From: Pseudomonadota bacterium
GTDB lineage: Bacteria; Pseudomonadota; Gammaproteobacteria; Halothiobacillales; Halothiobacillaceae
Assembly: GCA_021801265.1 (NCBI GenBank)
Contig: JAJYYE010000008.1
Location: 1 to 64,000 of the forward strand
Reading direction: 5' to 3'
Length of the DNA: 64,000 bases
In this document: one piece after another, positions 57,960 through 64,000 of the stretch
Layout: the number at the start of each line of letters is the position of its first letter
Position numbering within the stretch: the first letter of the stretch is position 1
Notes under the pieces: model-generated
Database searches by the model: none
The model's input: only the letters and a program-made list of their open reading frames with translations
Told to the model about the DNA's origin: nothing
Translations under genes and position numbers: made by a program

Positions 57960-58751
57960 TCAAATCCAATAAGGAATGCGGGTGCGACGCGAATTAAACA
58001 TCCATAGGGTGATCGCCCAGCCCAGAATCGCCATACCAATAGCGACAGGCCATACAAACGAGGGGGTGGGAAAGTTCAATAAGGGGTCGCGCACCACGCT
58101 GATGAAATAACTAAACGGATTGAGCCACACCACCCACGCGCCTATGCCCAATTGCTCGGCCTTGAACAGTACCGGCGACATAAAAAATAGCAGCGGCATA
58201 AAGTTCGTGATCGCCGTTTCCGTATCCCGGTATCGGGCGGCGAACATGCCGATAAATAAACTCATCCAAATCAAGTTCAACACCACCAGCAGAAAGCCGG
58301 GAATGGCCAACAAGATACCCGGATGCCAATGCGGCGGATAAATCAAAAATACAATCACAATAACCACCGCGTTGTGCGCGAGATTAATTAAATGCCGCAA
58401 AACCAGTTTGATGGGATAAAAAAACAGTGGGATGCGTAAATTGCGGATAATTTGCGCGTTTTGCACAAAAAGCTGGCTGCTTTCGGTCACGATGCCTGCA
58501 ATAAACCCCCAAAGGATCAACCCGACGCTGAGCAGCGGGATGAAGGTTGCCTTGTCCATCTTGAACAAGGTGCTCCACACAAAGCCCAACCCCCCCACAC
58601 CAATGGCGGTGCCCAGCGTCAACCAGAACGGGCCAAGCATGCTGCGCTTGTAACGCGCCCTGGTATCGCTCCAGGACAAAAACAAGGCAGCGGGCAGGCG
58701 ATTTAACGCCTCAGATATATCGCGACGGGTTTCGAGCCAACGGGATGACAT
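57960..58751 (-). CDS. wzm: Polysaccharide ABC exporter permease (Wzm type)
   Basis: A 263-residue ABC-2 permease with six membrane helices. The N-terminal WSDTRARYKRSMLGPFWLTL is the typical amphipathic segment, and the C-terminal part has FSYFISVVRDPLLNF. It starts the minus-strand export and rhamnose operon (wzm-wzt-rfbBDAC). Confidence 0.92.
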   Translation of the reverse strand: MSSRWLETRRDISEALNRLPAALFLSWSDTRARYKRSMLGPFWLTLGTAIGVGGLGFVWSTLFKMDKATFIPLLSVGLILWGFIAGIVTESSQLFVQNAQIIRNLRIPLFFYPIKLVLRHLINLAHNAVVIVIVFLIYPPHWHPGILLAIPGFLLVVLNLIWMSLFIGMFAARYRDTETAITNFMPLLFFMSPVLFKAEQLGIGAWVVWLNPFSYFISVVRDPLLNFPTPSFVWPVAIGMAILGWAITLWMFNSRRTRIPYWI

Positions 58752-59242
58752 AGATACTCATAGTAAAATTGGTTTGGCCTGCATCATATCGGAAAGCCAA
58801 TTTAAACGGGACAACCGCATCATTCCGCAGAAAGACGACCCAAGAAAAAAGCCGTATCTTTCGATATGGCTTTTGAGGATTTGGCGCGCGAGATGGACTA
58901 ACTATATAGGCCGAGATCCGGACGGTAGCATCCATAACAGTGAGAGTCAGGAGTTCGGCCAAAACGGACGATTGCATTCATACCTGCTGACGTCCGCTCC
59001 CAATCCACAGCAGCCAGTCAACACTCAGATAAATCAAACAAGAAAGCATCCTGTATAACAGCTTGCAAAAGAGGATGACCAGGCACACACAGTCCAAATG
59101 AGTGAATGCTATAGTTACGCGCACGAGCCTCGGCTCGAAAACGATCTCTATCAAACTGATAGATGATAAAACCCCAAAACAGAAAGGTGGGTGGGAGATT
59201 GGGATGAATAGCAATAGGGAATTAAATCCACATAAAAAGTCA
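58752..59242. other. Non-coding junction region at the left edge of the accessory block
   Basis: About 490 bp between wzm and the first attC-like site. It holds a terminator-type hairpin (58847-58874) and a possible remnant of a tRNA 3' end next to it (about 58880-58900, minus strand reading AGTCCATCTCGCGCGCCA). Otherwise I see only unconvincing short frames. Confidence 0.5.
58847..58874 (-). terminator. Rho-independent terminator of a missing minus-strand transcript
   Basis: AAAAGCCGTAT (58847-58857) pairs with ATATGGCTTTT (58864-58874); read on the minus strand the hairpin is followed by TTTTTTC. No gene to its right on the minus strand is intact, so its original gene has probably been lost or displaced. 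Confidence 0.6.
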
Positions 59243-59307
59243 GTCAACCGGTCGTCAAACCCGTCGCTTCGCTTTGGGTCTCCCTCCGGTTACTTCTAAC
59301 GTTAGGC
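59243..59307 (+). other. attC-like site 1 (left end of cassette array)
   Basis: The right core box GTTAGGC (59301-59307) is intact and preceded by AACCGG...CCGGTT and CAAACCC...TTTGGGT pairings. The left core box is not clear, so this site is degenerate or its left half belongs to a lost cassette. The next gene begins 7 bp after the box, as usual in integron cassettes. Confidence 0.6.
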
Positions 59308-59314
59308 CACAACG

Positions 59315-60097
59315 ATGTCAGTCGCCGTAGATGGTTTCCTTAGCGAATCGCTAGATCATGTTCGTTCCCATGTGCGCGAGAAATATGCTGCGTGGCGCGG
59401 TCTACTTATGCGCGTGAATCAACTTGCAGTAGCGAATCAGCATGCGATCGTGATCCACACAGACAGTAATGTCGAGCGATACAGCGCAGTATTATTTGCG
59501 AGAACGTTGGCGACCACTCAAGCGAGCACGCTGCTCTTGGAGGCGGGGCTGGTTTCTCAGGCACGCGTCCTCCTACGCTCTGCGCTGGAGACACTTTTTG
59601 CGCTTGCTGCTATTGCCAAAGATGCAAACATCGTGGAGGAGTTAATAGAGGGTCACTTTGCGGAACAGAAGCGGTTTGCTAAAAATGCTCAACTTTGGCA
59701 GGACGACGAACTTAAAAAAATCGCCGAGGCAGAGACGGTTTCTGGCCAACTACAGTCGGTCCTAAATAGTTCAGCAACCGCTTTATCAACGTTTGACTTA
59801 GCCCAGAAGGCGGGGCTGGAAGATTGGTATCGAACGGTATATATGGTCTTCAGTTGGCCAGTCCATGGTGCAGCGGTGGACTTAAATCGTCATGTTGTCA
59901 TCAGTGGAGATGGTAACGTCGAAGCATTTCGTAACGAGCCTGAAGTGGACGATCAAGAATCATTGTGGCTGTGTGGAATTGAAGTTCTCCTTAAAGCCAT
60001 TGCCGCGCTAGCTACGACCTTCCCGAATGTCGATCAAGGTTCGATGGAGCAATACTATGTCGAAGCCCGTAATCTGGAGTCCACAATTGCGGGCTAA
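59315..60097 (+). CDS. DUF5677-like cassette-borne protein
   Basis: A 260-residue soluble, mainly helical protein. LVSQARVLLRSALETLFALAAIA resembles the RS.lE core of DUF5677, a family frequent in integron cassettes; the molecular function is unknown. The conserved VFSWPVHGAAVDLNRHV segment could hold polar site residues. It starts 7 bp after attC 1, and its stop codon lies in the left core box of attC 2, a compact one-gene cassette. Confidence 0.65.
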   Translation: MSVAVDGFLSESLDHVRSHVREKYAAWRGLLMRVNQLAVANQHAIVIHTDSNVERYSAVLFARTLATTQASTLLLEAGLVSQARVLLRSALETLFALAAIAKDANIVEELIEGHFAEQKRFAKNAQLWQDDELKKIAEAETVSGQLQSVLNSSATALSTFDLAQKAGLEDWYRTVYMVFSWPVHGAAVDLNRHVVISGDGNVEAFRNEPEVDDQESLWLCGIEVLLKAIAALATTFPNVDQGSMEQYYVEARNLESTIAG

Positions 60098-60150
60098 CCC
60101 ATCGCTCTACCCGACCGCGCACCGGCGGCGGGTTAGCTCAAACGTTAGGC
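60092..60150 (+). other. attC recombination site 2
   Basis: A 59-bp element with left core GGCTAAC (60092-60098) and right core GTTAGGC (60144-60150). Inside, CTAACCC and CCCGAC pair with GGGTTAG and the GC-rich middle, with the GCTCAAACG spacer before the right core. Length and layout match the short attC sites of classical cassettes such as aadA. Confidence 0.85.
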
Positions 60151-60219
60151 CGTCACGAAGACGGCAGCGCGACTTCCTAGAAGGGACATACGCACGCAGT
60201 CACCAATCGGATTGAATCA

Positions 60220-62106
60220 ATGGTAAACAATGAGCACGTTCGGGAATTTTTAAAATACTATTGCGACCTCCCGAAAGAGCCTCAATATGCGGTCTTGCTG
60301 ACCGGCTTATGGGGAAGCGGCAAAACTTGGTTCATCAAGAACTTCATTGCCAATCACTTACAGCAGCCCGGCCGAGTACTGTACTTGAGTTTGTATGGAG
60401 TGCAATCCTTTGACGACATTGAGTCGGAATTCTTCCGCTTGCTTCATCCTGTACTTGGTTCAAAACCGGTTCGCATTCTGCATCGCTTGGCACGCGGAGT
60501 TATCAAAACTTCTATTAATTTCGACCTAGACGGGGACGGCGAGTCGGATGGCAGTGTCTCCTGCGGAATCTCGACGGAAAAGATGCTGGAAAGAATCTCC
60601 CTGGACCCCAGCCAGATTTTGGTGCTTGATGATCTCGAGCGATGCTCAATTCCAACTGCCGATCTCCTGGGTTACGTCAATCAATTTATTGAACATGGTG
60701 GAATAAAGGCAGTTCTAATCGCAAATGAGGCGGAACTCCTGAAGCACGACCCAGGAACAGACCTAGGCTACGCCCGAATCAAGGAGAAGTTGATCGGGCG
60801 CACATTTGAAGTTATTCCGGAAGTTGCCTCGGCACTTGAATCCTTTGCTGCAGACCTACCCAGCGTTAGGGCCCAAAAAGTTGTTCGCGCCAATTTCGCA
60901 CTAATCTCACAAGTCTACGAGTGCTCAAAGTACAAGAACCTCCGACTCGTTCGTCACGCGCTTTGGGAATTCGATCGCCTTACACAGTCGTTGGACACTG
61001 CCGCGTTGCGTTCCGATCCACTACTAGCCGATTTGCTAGCGCTATTCCTGTCGTACTCCTTCGAAGTGCACAGCGGGACTGTGAAGGCATCCGAAATAAA
61101 AAAGCTACACGATAGCTGGTCGCTTTACTTCAAACAAAACAAGGACCAACCCGATCCCGACCAACGCTTTCATGACATTCGCAGTAAGTATTCCGGCCTA
61201 CATCTCTACACATCGCTTACCACGGACGCGGTTTGGGAGGCTATATTCTCAACCGGATCAATCCCACGATCCGACCTGAATGAATCGCTACTGAAGAGCA
61301 AATACTTCCAGAATGAAAACCAACCTAACTGGGTCAAATTCTGGTACGGCATGAACCTGTCCGACGATGACTTCGCCGACGTGATGGCACAAGTTGAAGC
61401 AGAGTGGAATTCTTGCCAGTATCGACTTCTAGGAGAGGTCGTTCACGTCACCGGATTGTTTGTCAGATATGCGAGGAACGGCATTTATAACAAAACTGTG
61501 GAGGAAGTGATTCAATCGGCGAAGGAATACATTGATCAGTTGCTGGCAAGTGGAGAGATACCTGTTATTCAGCCAAACTCGCGTCCGTTCCCATTCGAGA
61601 GAGATGCCTACGCAGGCCTTGGCTTCGCAAGCTTGGAGGATGAACAATTCAAAGCCTTCCTCGAATATATCGAAGAACGGCGCCGAGAAGCTTTGAGCTC
61701 AAGCTTTCCTGCACAAGCGACCAATCTGCTGGCTTTAGTGGGCACCGACACAAACCTCTTCTACCGCCGGATCATCCTCAACAATGATCCAGAGAACGTC
61801 TACTACCAGACACCCATTCTTCATCTGATATCTCCTGCTGAGTTTGTTGGACACCTACTGGGAGCCTCTCCTGAGGACAGGAGCACCGTGGCCTATGCAA
61901 TCAAGGAACGGTACGGTATTCGACAGTTTAATGTGGAGTTACTGCCTGAACTAGATTGGCTCTACAGCGTTGCCGATCTGCTACGAACTGAAATTGGAAC
62001 GCGCGACGGCAAAGTGAGTTCACTTTCCATAAAGTGGCTCGTCGATCCGTATATCACTGATGCAATTTCTCAACTTGAAATGGCTAAGCCAGCTGCATCA
62101 GCGTGA
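60220..62106 (+). CDS. KAP-family P-loop NTPase, candidate phage-defence protein
   Basis: A 628-residue protein with an N-terminal NTPase of the KAP type: Walker A GLWGSGKT (29-36), Walker B ILVLDDLE (133-140) and the sensor-like VLIANEAELLKH about 30 residues later. The remaining 400 residues are helical and unrecognised, without clear membrane segments. KAP NTPases occur in several proposed antiphage proteins, and integron cassettes often carry defence genes, so defence is a reasonable hypothesis only. It lies between two attC sites and is the second cassette. Confidence 0.75.
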   Translation: MVNNEHVREFLKYYCDLPKEPQYAVLLTGLWGSGKTWFIKNFIANHLQQPGRVLYLSLYGVQSFDDIESEFFRLLHPVLGSKPVRILHRLARGVIKTSINFDLDGDGESDGSVSCGISTEKMLERISLDPSQILVLDDLERCSIPTADLLGYVNQFIEHGGIKAVLIANEAELLKHDPGTDLGYARIKEKLIGRTFEVIPEVASALESFAADLPSVRAQKVVRANFALISQVYECSKYKNLRLVRHALWEFDRLTQSLDTAALRSDPLLADLLALFLSYSFEVHSGTVKASEIKKLHDSWSLYFKQNKDQPDPDQRFHDIRSKYSGLHLYTSLTTDAVWEAIFSTGSIPRSDLNESLLKSKYFQNENQPNWVKFWYGMNLSDDDFADVMAQVEAEWNSCQYRLLGEVVHVTGLFVRYARNGIYNKTVEEVIQSAKEYIDQLLASGEIPVIQPNSRPFPFERDAYAGLGFASLEDEQFKAFLEYIEERRREALSSSFPAQATNLLALVGTDTNLFYRRIILNNDPENVYYQTPILHLISPAEFVGHLLGASPEDRSTVAYAIKERYGIRQFNVELLPELDWLYSVADLLRTEIGTRDGKVSSLSIKWLVDPYITDAISQLEMAKPAASA

Positions 62107-62107
62107 G

Positions 62108-62165
62108 GCCTAACCCCTCATTTCAGCGGATCGCCTTCGGCCGCCGCTGAACTCAAACATTGACG
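62108..62165 (+). other. attC recombination site 3 with a mutated right core
   Basis: Left core GCCTAAC (62108-62114) is perfect, TTCAGCGG and CCGCTGAA form the stem around a GC-rich loop, and ACTCAAAC precedes the right core as in site 2. The right core reads ATTGACG (62159-62165) instead of GTTAGGC-type, so the site is probably inactive. It starts 1 bp after the KAP gene stop. Confidence 0.75.
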
Positions 62166-62277
62166 AGTAAGCGCCGAACACCGGTCATATGGAGCGGTCA
62201 GCCTGACAGGCCCCTTAGGCCGAAAAGCAGACCATTGCATCCCTAATAATGATATACAGGAATTCGGGATACCATCG

Positions 62278-63561
62278 CTATCCCACCATACCGAAATTGC
62301 CCTGAATCACATTCTTAGAATCACGCAGCTCATCCAGATAATCCGCCCACACCTGCATCATCTTCTTGCGGGTTTCTAAATGCTTGGTGCGGTTATATGC
62401 CCTGCCCAGTGGATCACGGACGGCATGGGCAAGCTGAAGCTCGATGACTTCGGGCCTGAAGTTATGGACTTCTTCTAATACCGTGCGCGCCATTGCTCGG
62501 AAGCCGTGGCCGGTCAGTTCGGTTTGTGTGTCGATGCCTAGGCGCTTCAGTGCCCCGTTGACGGTATTTTCACTCATGGGGCGGGTGTCACTCCGTGCGC
62601 CAGTGAAAACGTAGCGTGAGTGGCCTGTGAGGGGCTGCAACTCGATCAGGGCCGCGACCACTTGCCGAGCAAGAGGCACGATATGCTCCTGCCCTGTCTT
62701 GCTGGCGGTGTAACGCCATTCAAAGGTTTCAAAATCAATATCTGCCCATTGCATGTGCCTGAGTTCACCAATACGCACGAACACACAGGGGGCAATGGTT
62801 AGCGCGGCACGGGTAATTGGTGATCCACGATAACCGGCCATGATGCGCAGCAGTGGGGCGATGTCCTTGGGTTCGGTCGGTGCCGCATGGTTTTTGTCTT
62901 TCGGCATGGGGGCAATGGCTTTGTTCAGCGCCATTGTCACGTCGAACAATTCACGGCGACCTGTGGCAATTGCATAACGCAGAATTTGCCCAATATTTTG
63001 TTTTACCCGGTGGGCACTTTCGATGATTCCGCGTGCTTCAATGCGCTGCAAAACCTTTAATACCATGGGTGCAGTCACATCAGCGACAGGCGCCCGGCCA
63101 ATGTAGGGGTAAACCTCCGCCTTCAGCCGGTTGATAACCTTGTTGCGGTATTTTTCCGATTTGTCGGCAAGATACATATTCACCCACTCATCACCAATTT
63201 CCTCGAACGAACCGGGCAAAGCCTCGCCCGCCTGAATCATGGCTTCGATCTTTACAGCTTCGGCCTCCTCTCGCCTTGACTCAGTTATGGTGGTTTTTTC
63301 CGCCTTCCTCAGTTCGGCAGGGTCGGTGCCGTTGGCAATGAGTTGGCGGGCTTCGTCGCGGTATACCCTGGCCTGCTTCAGGTTTACGTCGGGATACCCA
63401 CCAAGAGCTAGCGTCTTTCGTTTACCTTCAAAGCGGTAATCAAGCCGCCACAACTTGCCCCCGGCTGGTGTGACGAATAAATATAGCCCTTTCTCATCCG
63501 TAACCTTATAAGGCTTAGCTTCTGGCTTTACGGCTTTGATCGCGGTATCTGTAAGTGCCAT
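62278..63561 (-). CDS. P4-type tyrosine integrase (DUF4102 family)
   Basis: A site-specific recombinase of genomic islands and phages. The start is ATG 63561 (427 aa), giving MALTDTAIKAVKPEAKPYKV; a longer frame to 63642 runs through the repeat boxes. N-terminal DUF4102 domain (GLYLFVTPAGGKLWRLDYRFEGKRK), then catalytic residues: Arg in RIGELRHMQW, HGFRAMART (HxxR), and the tyrosine in GRAYNRTKH. All are present, so it looks intact. It lies 200 bp from tRNA-Asp, the likely att site. Confidence 0.92.
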   Translation of the reverse strand: MALTDTAIKAVKPEAKPYKVTDEKGLYLFVTPAGGKLWRLDYRFEGKRKTLALGGYPDVNLKQARVYRDEARQLIANGTDPAELRKAEKTTITESRREEAEAVKIEAMIQAGEALPGSFEEIGDEWVNMYLADKSEKYRNKVINRLKAEVYPYIGRAPVADVTAPMVLKVLQRIEARGIIESAHRVKQNIGQILRYAIATGRRELFDVTMALNKAIAPMPKDKNHAAPTEPKDIAPLLRIMAGYRGSPITRAALTIAPCVFVRIGELRHMQWADIDFETFEWRYTASKTGQEHIVPLARQVVAALIELQPLTGHSRYVFTGARSDTRPMSENTVNGALKRLGIDTQTELTGHGFRAMARTVLEEVHNFRPEVIELQLAHAVRDPLGRAYNRTKHLETRKKMMQVWADYLDELRDSKNVIQGNFGMVG

Positions 63562-63634
63562 GACGGTATCCTTTGACGGTATTTTTTCACAGGCTGACGG
63601 TATCAACACCGTCATACCGTCAAAAGTACCGTCA
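63561..63634. promoter_or_regulatory. Six TGACGGTA-type boxes over the integrase start
   Basis: Three boxes face right (TGACGGTAT at 63561-63569, 63574-63582, 63595-63603) and three face left (63606-63614, 63614-63622, 63626-63634, the complements of TGACGGTGT, TGACGGTAT, TGACGGTAC). They start on the integrase ATG and fill its promoter. They could be arm-type binding sites for the integrase or an excisionase, or operator boxes. Confidence 0.7.
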
Positions 63635-63682
63635 AGAACCACTGGCTGTAAAGAGATGTTTTAGGACGCTATAGGCGTAAAA

Positions 63683-63713
63683 AAACCCGCATACCTAGCT
63701 GGAATGCGGGTTT
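63683..63713 (-). terminator. Rho-independent terminator of the tRNA operon
   Basis: AAACCCGCAT and ATGCGGGTTT form a 10-bp stem; on the minus strand seven T follow. It lies about 45 bp beyond tRNA-Asp. It also separates the tRNA genes from the integrase promoter. Confidence 0.75.
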
Positions 63714-63757
63714 GATTAAGGTTTTAAAACTTCTTCGGACGTTGTAAAACCATTGAA

Positions 63758-63834
63758 TGGCGCAGCGGACGGGACTCGAACCCGCGACCCCCGGCGTGAC
63801 AGGCCGGTATTCTAACCAACTGAACTACCGCTGC
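63758..63834 (-). tRNA. tRNA-Asp (GTC)
   Basis: Minus strand: acceptor GCAGCGG / CCGCTGC, discriminator G and encoded CCA (63758-63760). The anticodon loop reads CTGTCAC, anticodon GTC. 77 nt. Last of three tRNAs, facing the integrase. Confidence 0.97.
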
Positions 63835-63845
63835 TAATTTTGATG

Positions 63846-63921
63846 TGGTGGGTGATGAGAGGCTCGAACTCCCGACCTACGCCTTGTAAGGGCGCCGCTC
63901 TACCAACTGAGCTAATCACCC
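63846..63921 (-). tRNA. tRNA-Val (TAC)
   Basis: Minus strand: acceptor GGGTGAT / ATCACCC, discriminator A and CCA. The anticodon loop reads CTTACAA, anticodon TAC. 76 nt; spaced 11 bp from tRNA-Asp. Confidence 0.97.
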
Positions 63922-63922
63922 G

Positions 63923-63998
63923 TGGAGCGGGAAACGAGATTCGAACTCGCGACCTCAACCTTGGCAAGGTTGCGCTCTACCAGCTGAGCTATTCCCGC
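63923..63998 (-). tRNA. tRNA-Gly (GCC)
   Basis: Minus strand: acceptor GCGGGAA / TTCCCGC, discriminator T and encoded CCA. The anticodon loop reads TTGCCAA, anticodon GCC. 76 nt; first of the three in this window, so the operon promoter lies beyond the right edge. Confidence 0.96.
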
Positions 63999-64000
63999 AC

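Noticed and set aside
58978-59247. An 89-codon hydrophobic minus-strand frame next to the cassettes
   Set aside because: No ribosome binding site or family resemblance; it overlaps the attC-like site and is probably chance.
59243-59307. attI site of an integron platform
   Set aside because: No integron integrase lies upstream, and the paired arms before GTTAGGC fit a degenerate attC better than an attI.
62278-63561. Integron integrase IntI
   Set aside because: The N-terminal DUF4102 domain and tRNA neighbourhood mark it as a P4-type island integrase; the extra IntI patch is not present.

Overview
The window is chromosomal DNA from a gammaproteobacterium. The gene orders queC-queE-cpoB-tolB-A-R-Q-ybgC-ruvB-A-C-yebC, tonB/gshB/pilGHIJ-chpA-chpC and pcm-tolC are typical of that class. 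The Thiobacillus/Acidithiobacillus-type GshA and the BtuM-like protein suggest a sulfur-oxidising autotroph such as Halothiobacillus; that genus call is an inference. Most of the window is densely packed core genome. The two right-hand blocks (about 47.3-53.8 kb and 58.8-63.6 kb) are accessory DNA.

Layout. 0-0.3 kb: two tandem rRNA-type promoters firing out of the left edge, and tRNA-Lys. 0.3-9.7 kb (minus strand): a long run with queuosine-precursor genes, the Tol system (without pal), ybgC, ruvBAC and yebC. 9.7-13.8 kb: a Bcr-type exporter, a PabA/TrpG glutaminase, cysQ and nudE, flanked by two inverted copies of a small palindromic transposable element (MITE); the right copy lies inside a cobalamin riboswitch. 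13.8-16.6 kb: btuB and a btuM-like gene for vitamin B12 uptake. 16.7-27.3 kb (minus): the Pil-Chp chemosensory cluster for type IV pili. 27.6-31.8 kb: glutathione synthesis (gshA, gshB), an ApbE-like flavin transferase and a TonB. 32-37.7 kb: a one-cysteine DksA, a cyclophilin, RNase D, a BolA-like protein, DUF1244, a CDF-family protein, a spermidine-synthase-fold protein and a peroxiredoxin. 37.8-43.4 kb: thiC with a TPP riboswitch, a pcm-like methyltransferase, tolC and murU, with repeat elements between them.

43.7-58.8 kb is a surface polysaccharide locus. It has an initiating sugar-phosphate transferase, four glycosyltransferase genes (one a GT2-GT4 fusion), an epimerase, an unusual DUF1796-like protein, the complete dTDP-L-rhamnose pathway (rfbBDAC) and a two-gene ABC exporter. 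Its middle part is visibly AT-richer than its neighbours.

58.8-64 kb: two genes, each followed by an integron-type attC site (a cassette array with no integron integrase in view). One encodes a KAP-type P-loop NTPase, the other a DUF5677-like protein. Next to them a P4-type tyrosine integrase, with a cluster of six TGACGGTA-type boxes over its start, sits beside a tRNA-Gly-Val-Asp operon. The strongest items for follow-up are the MITE-interrupted B12 riboswitch and the cassette array with its candidate defence gene.
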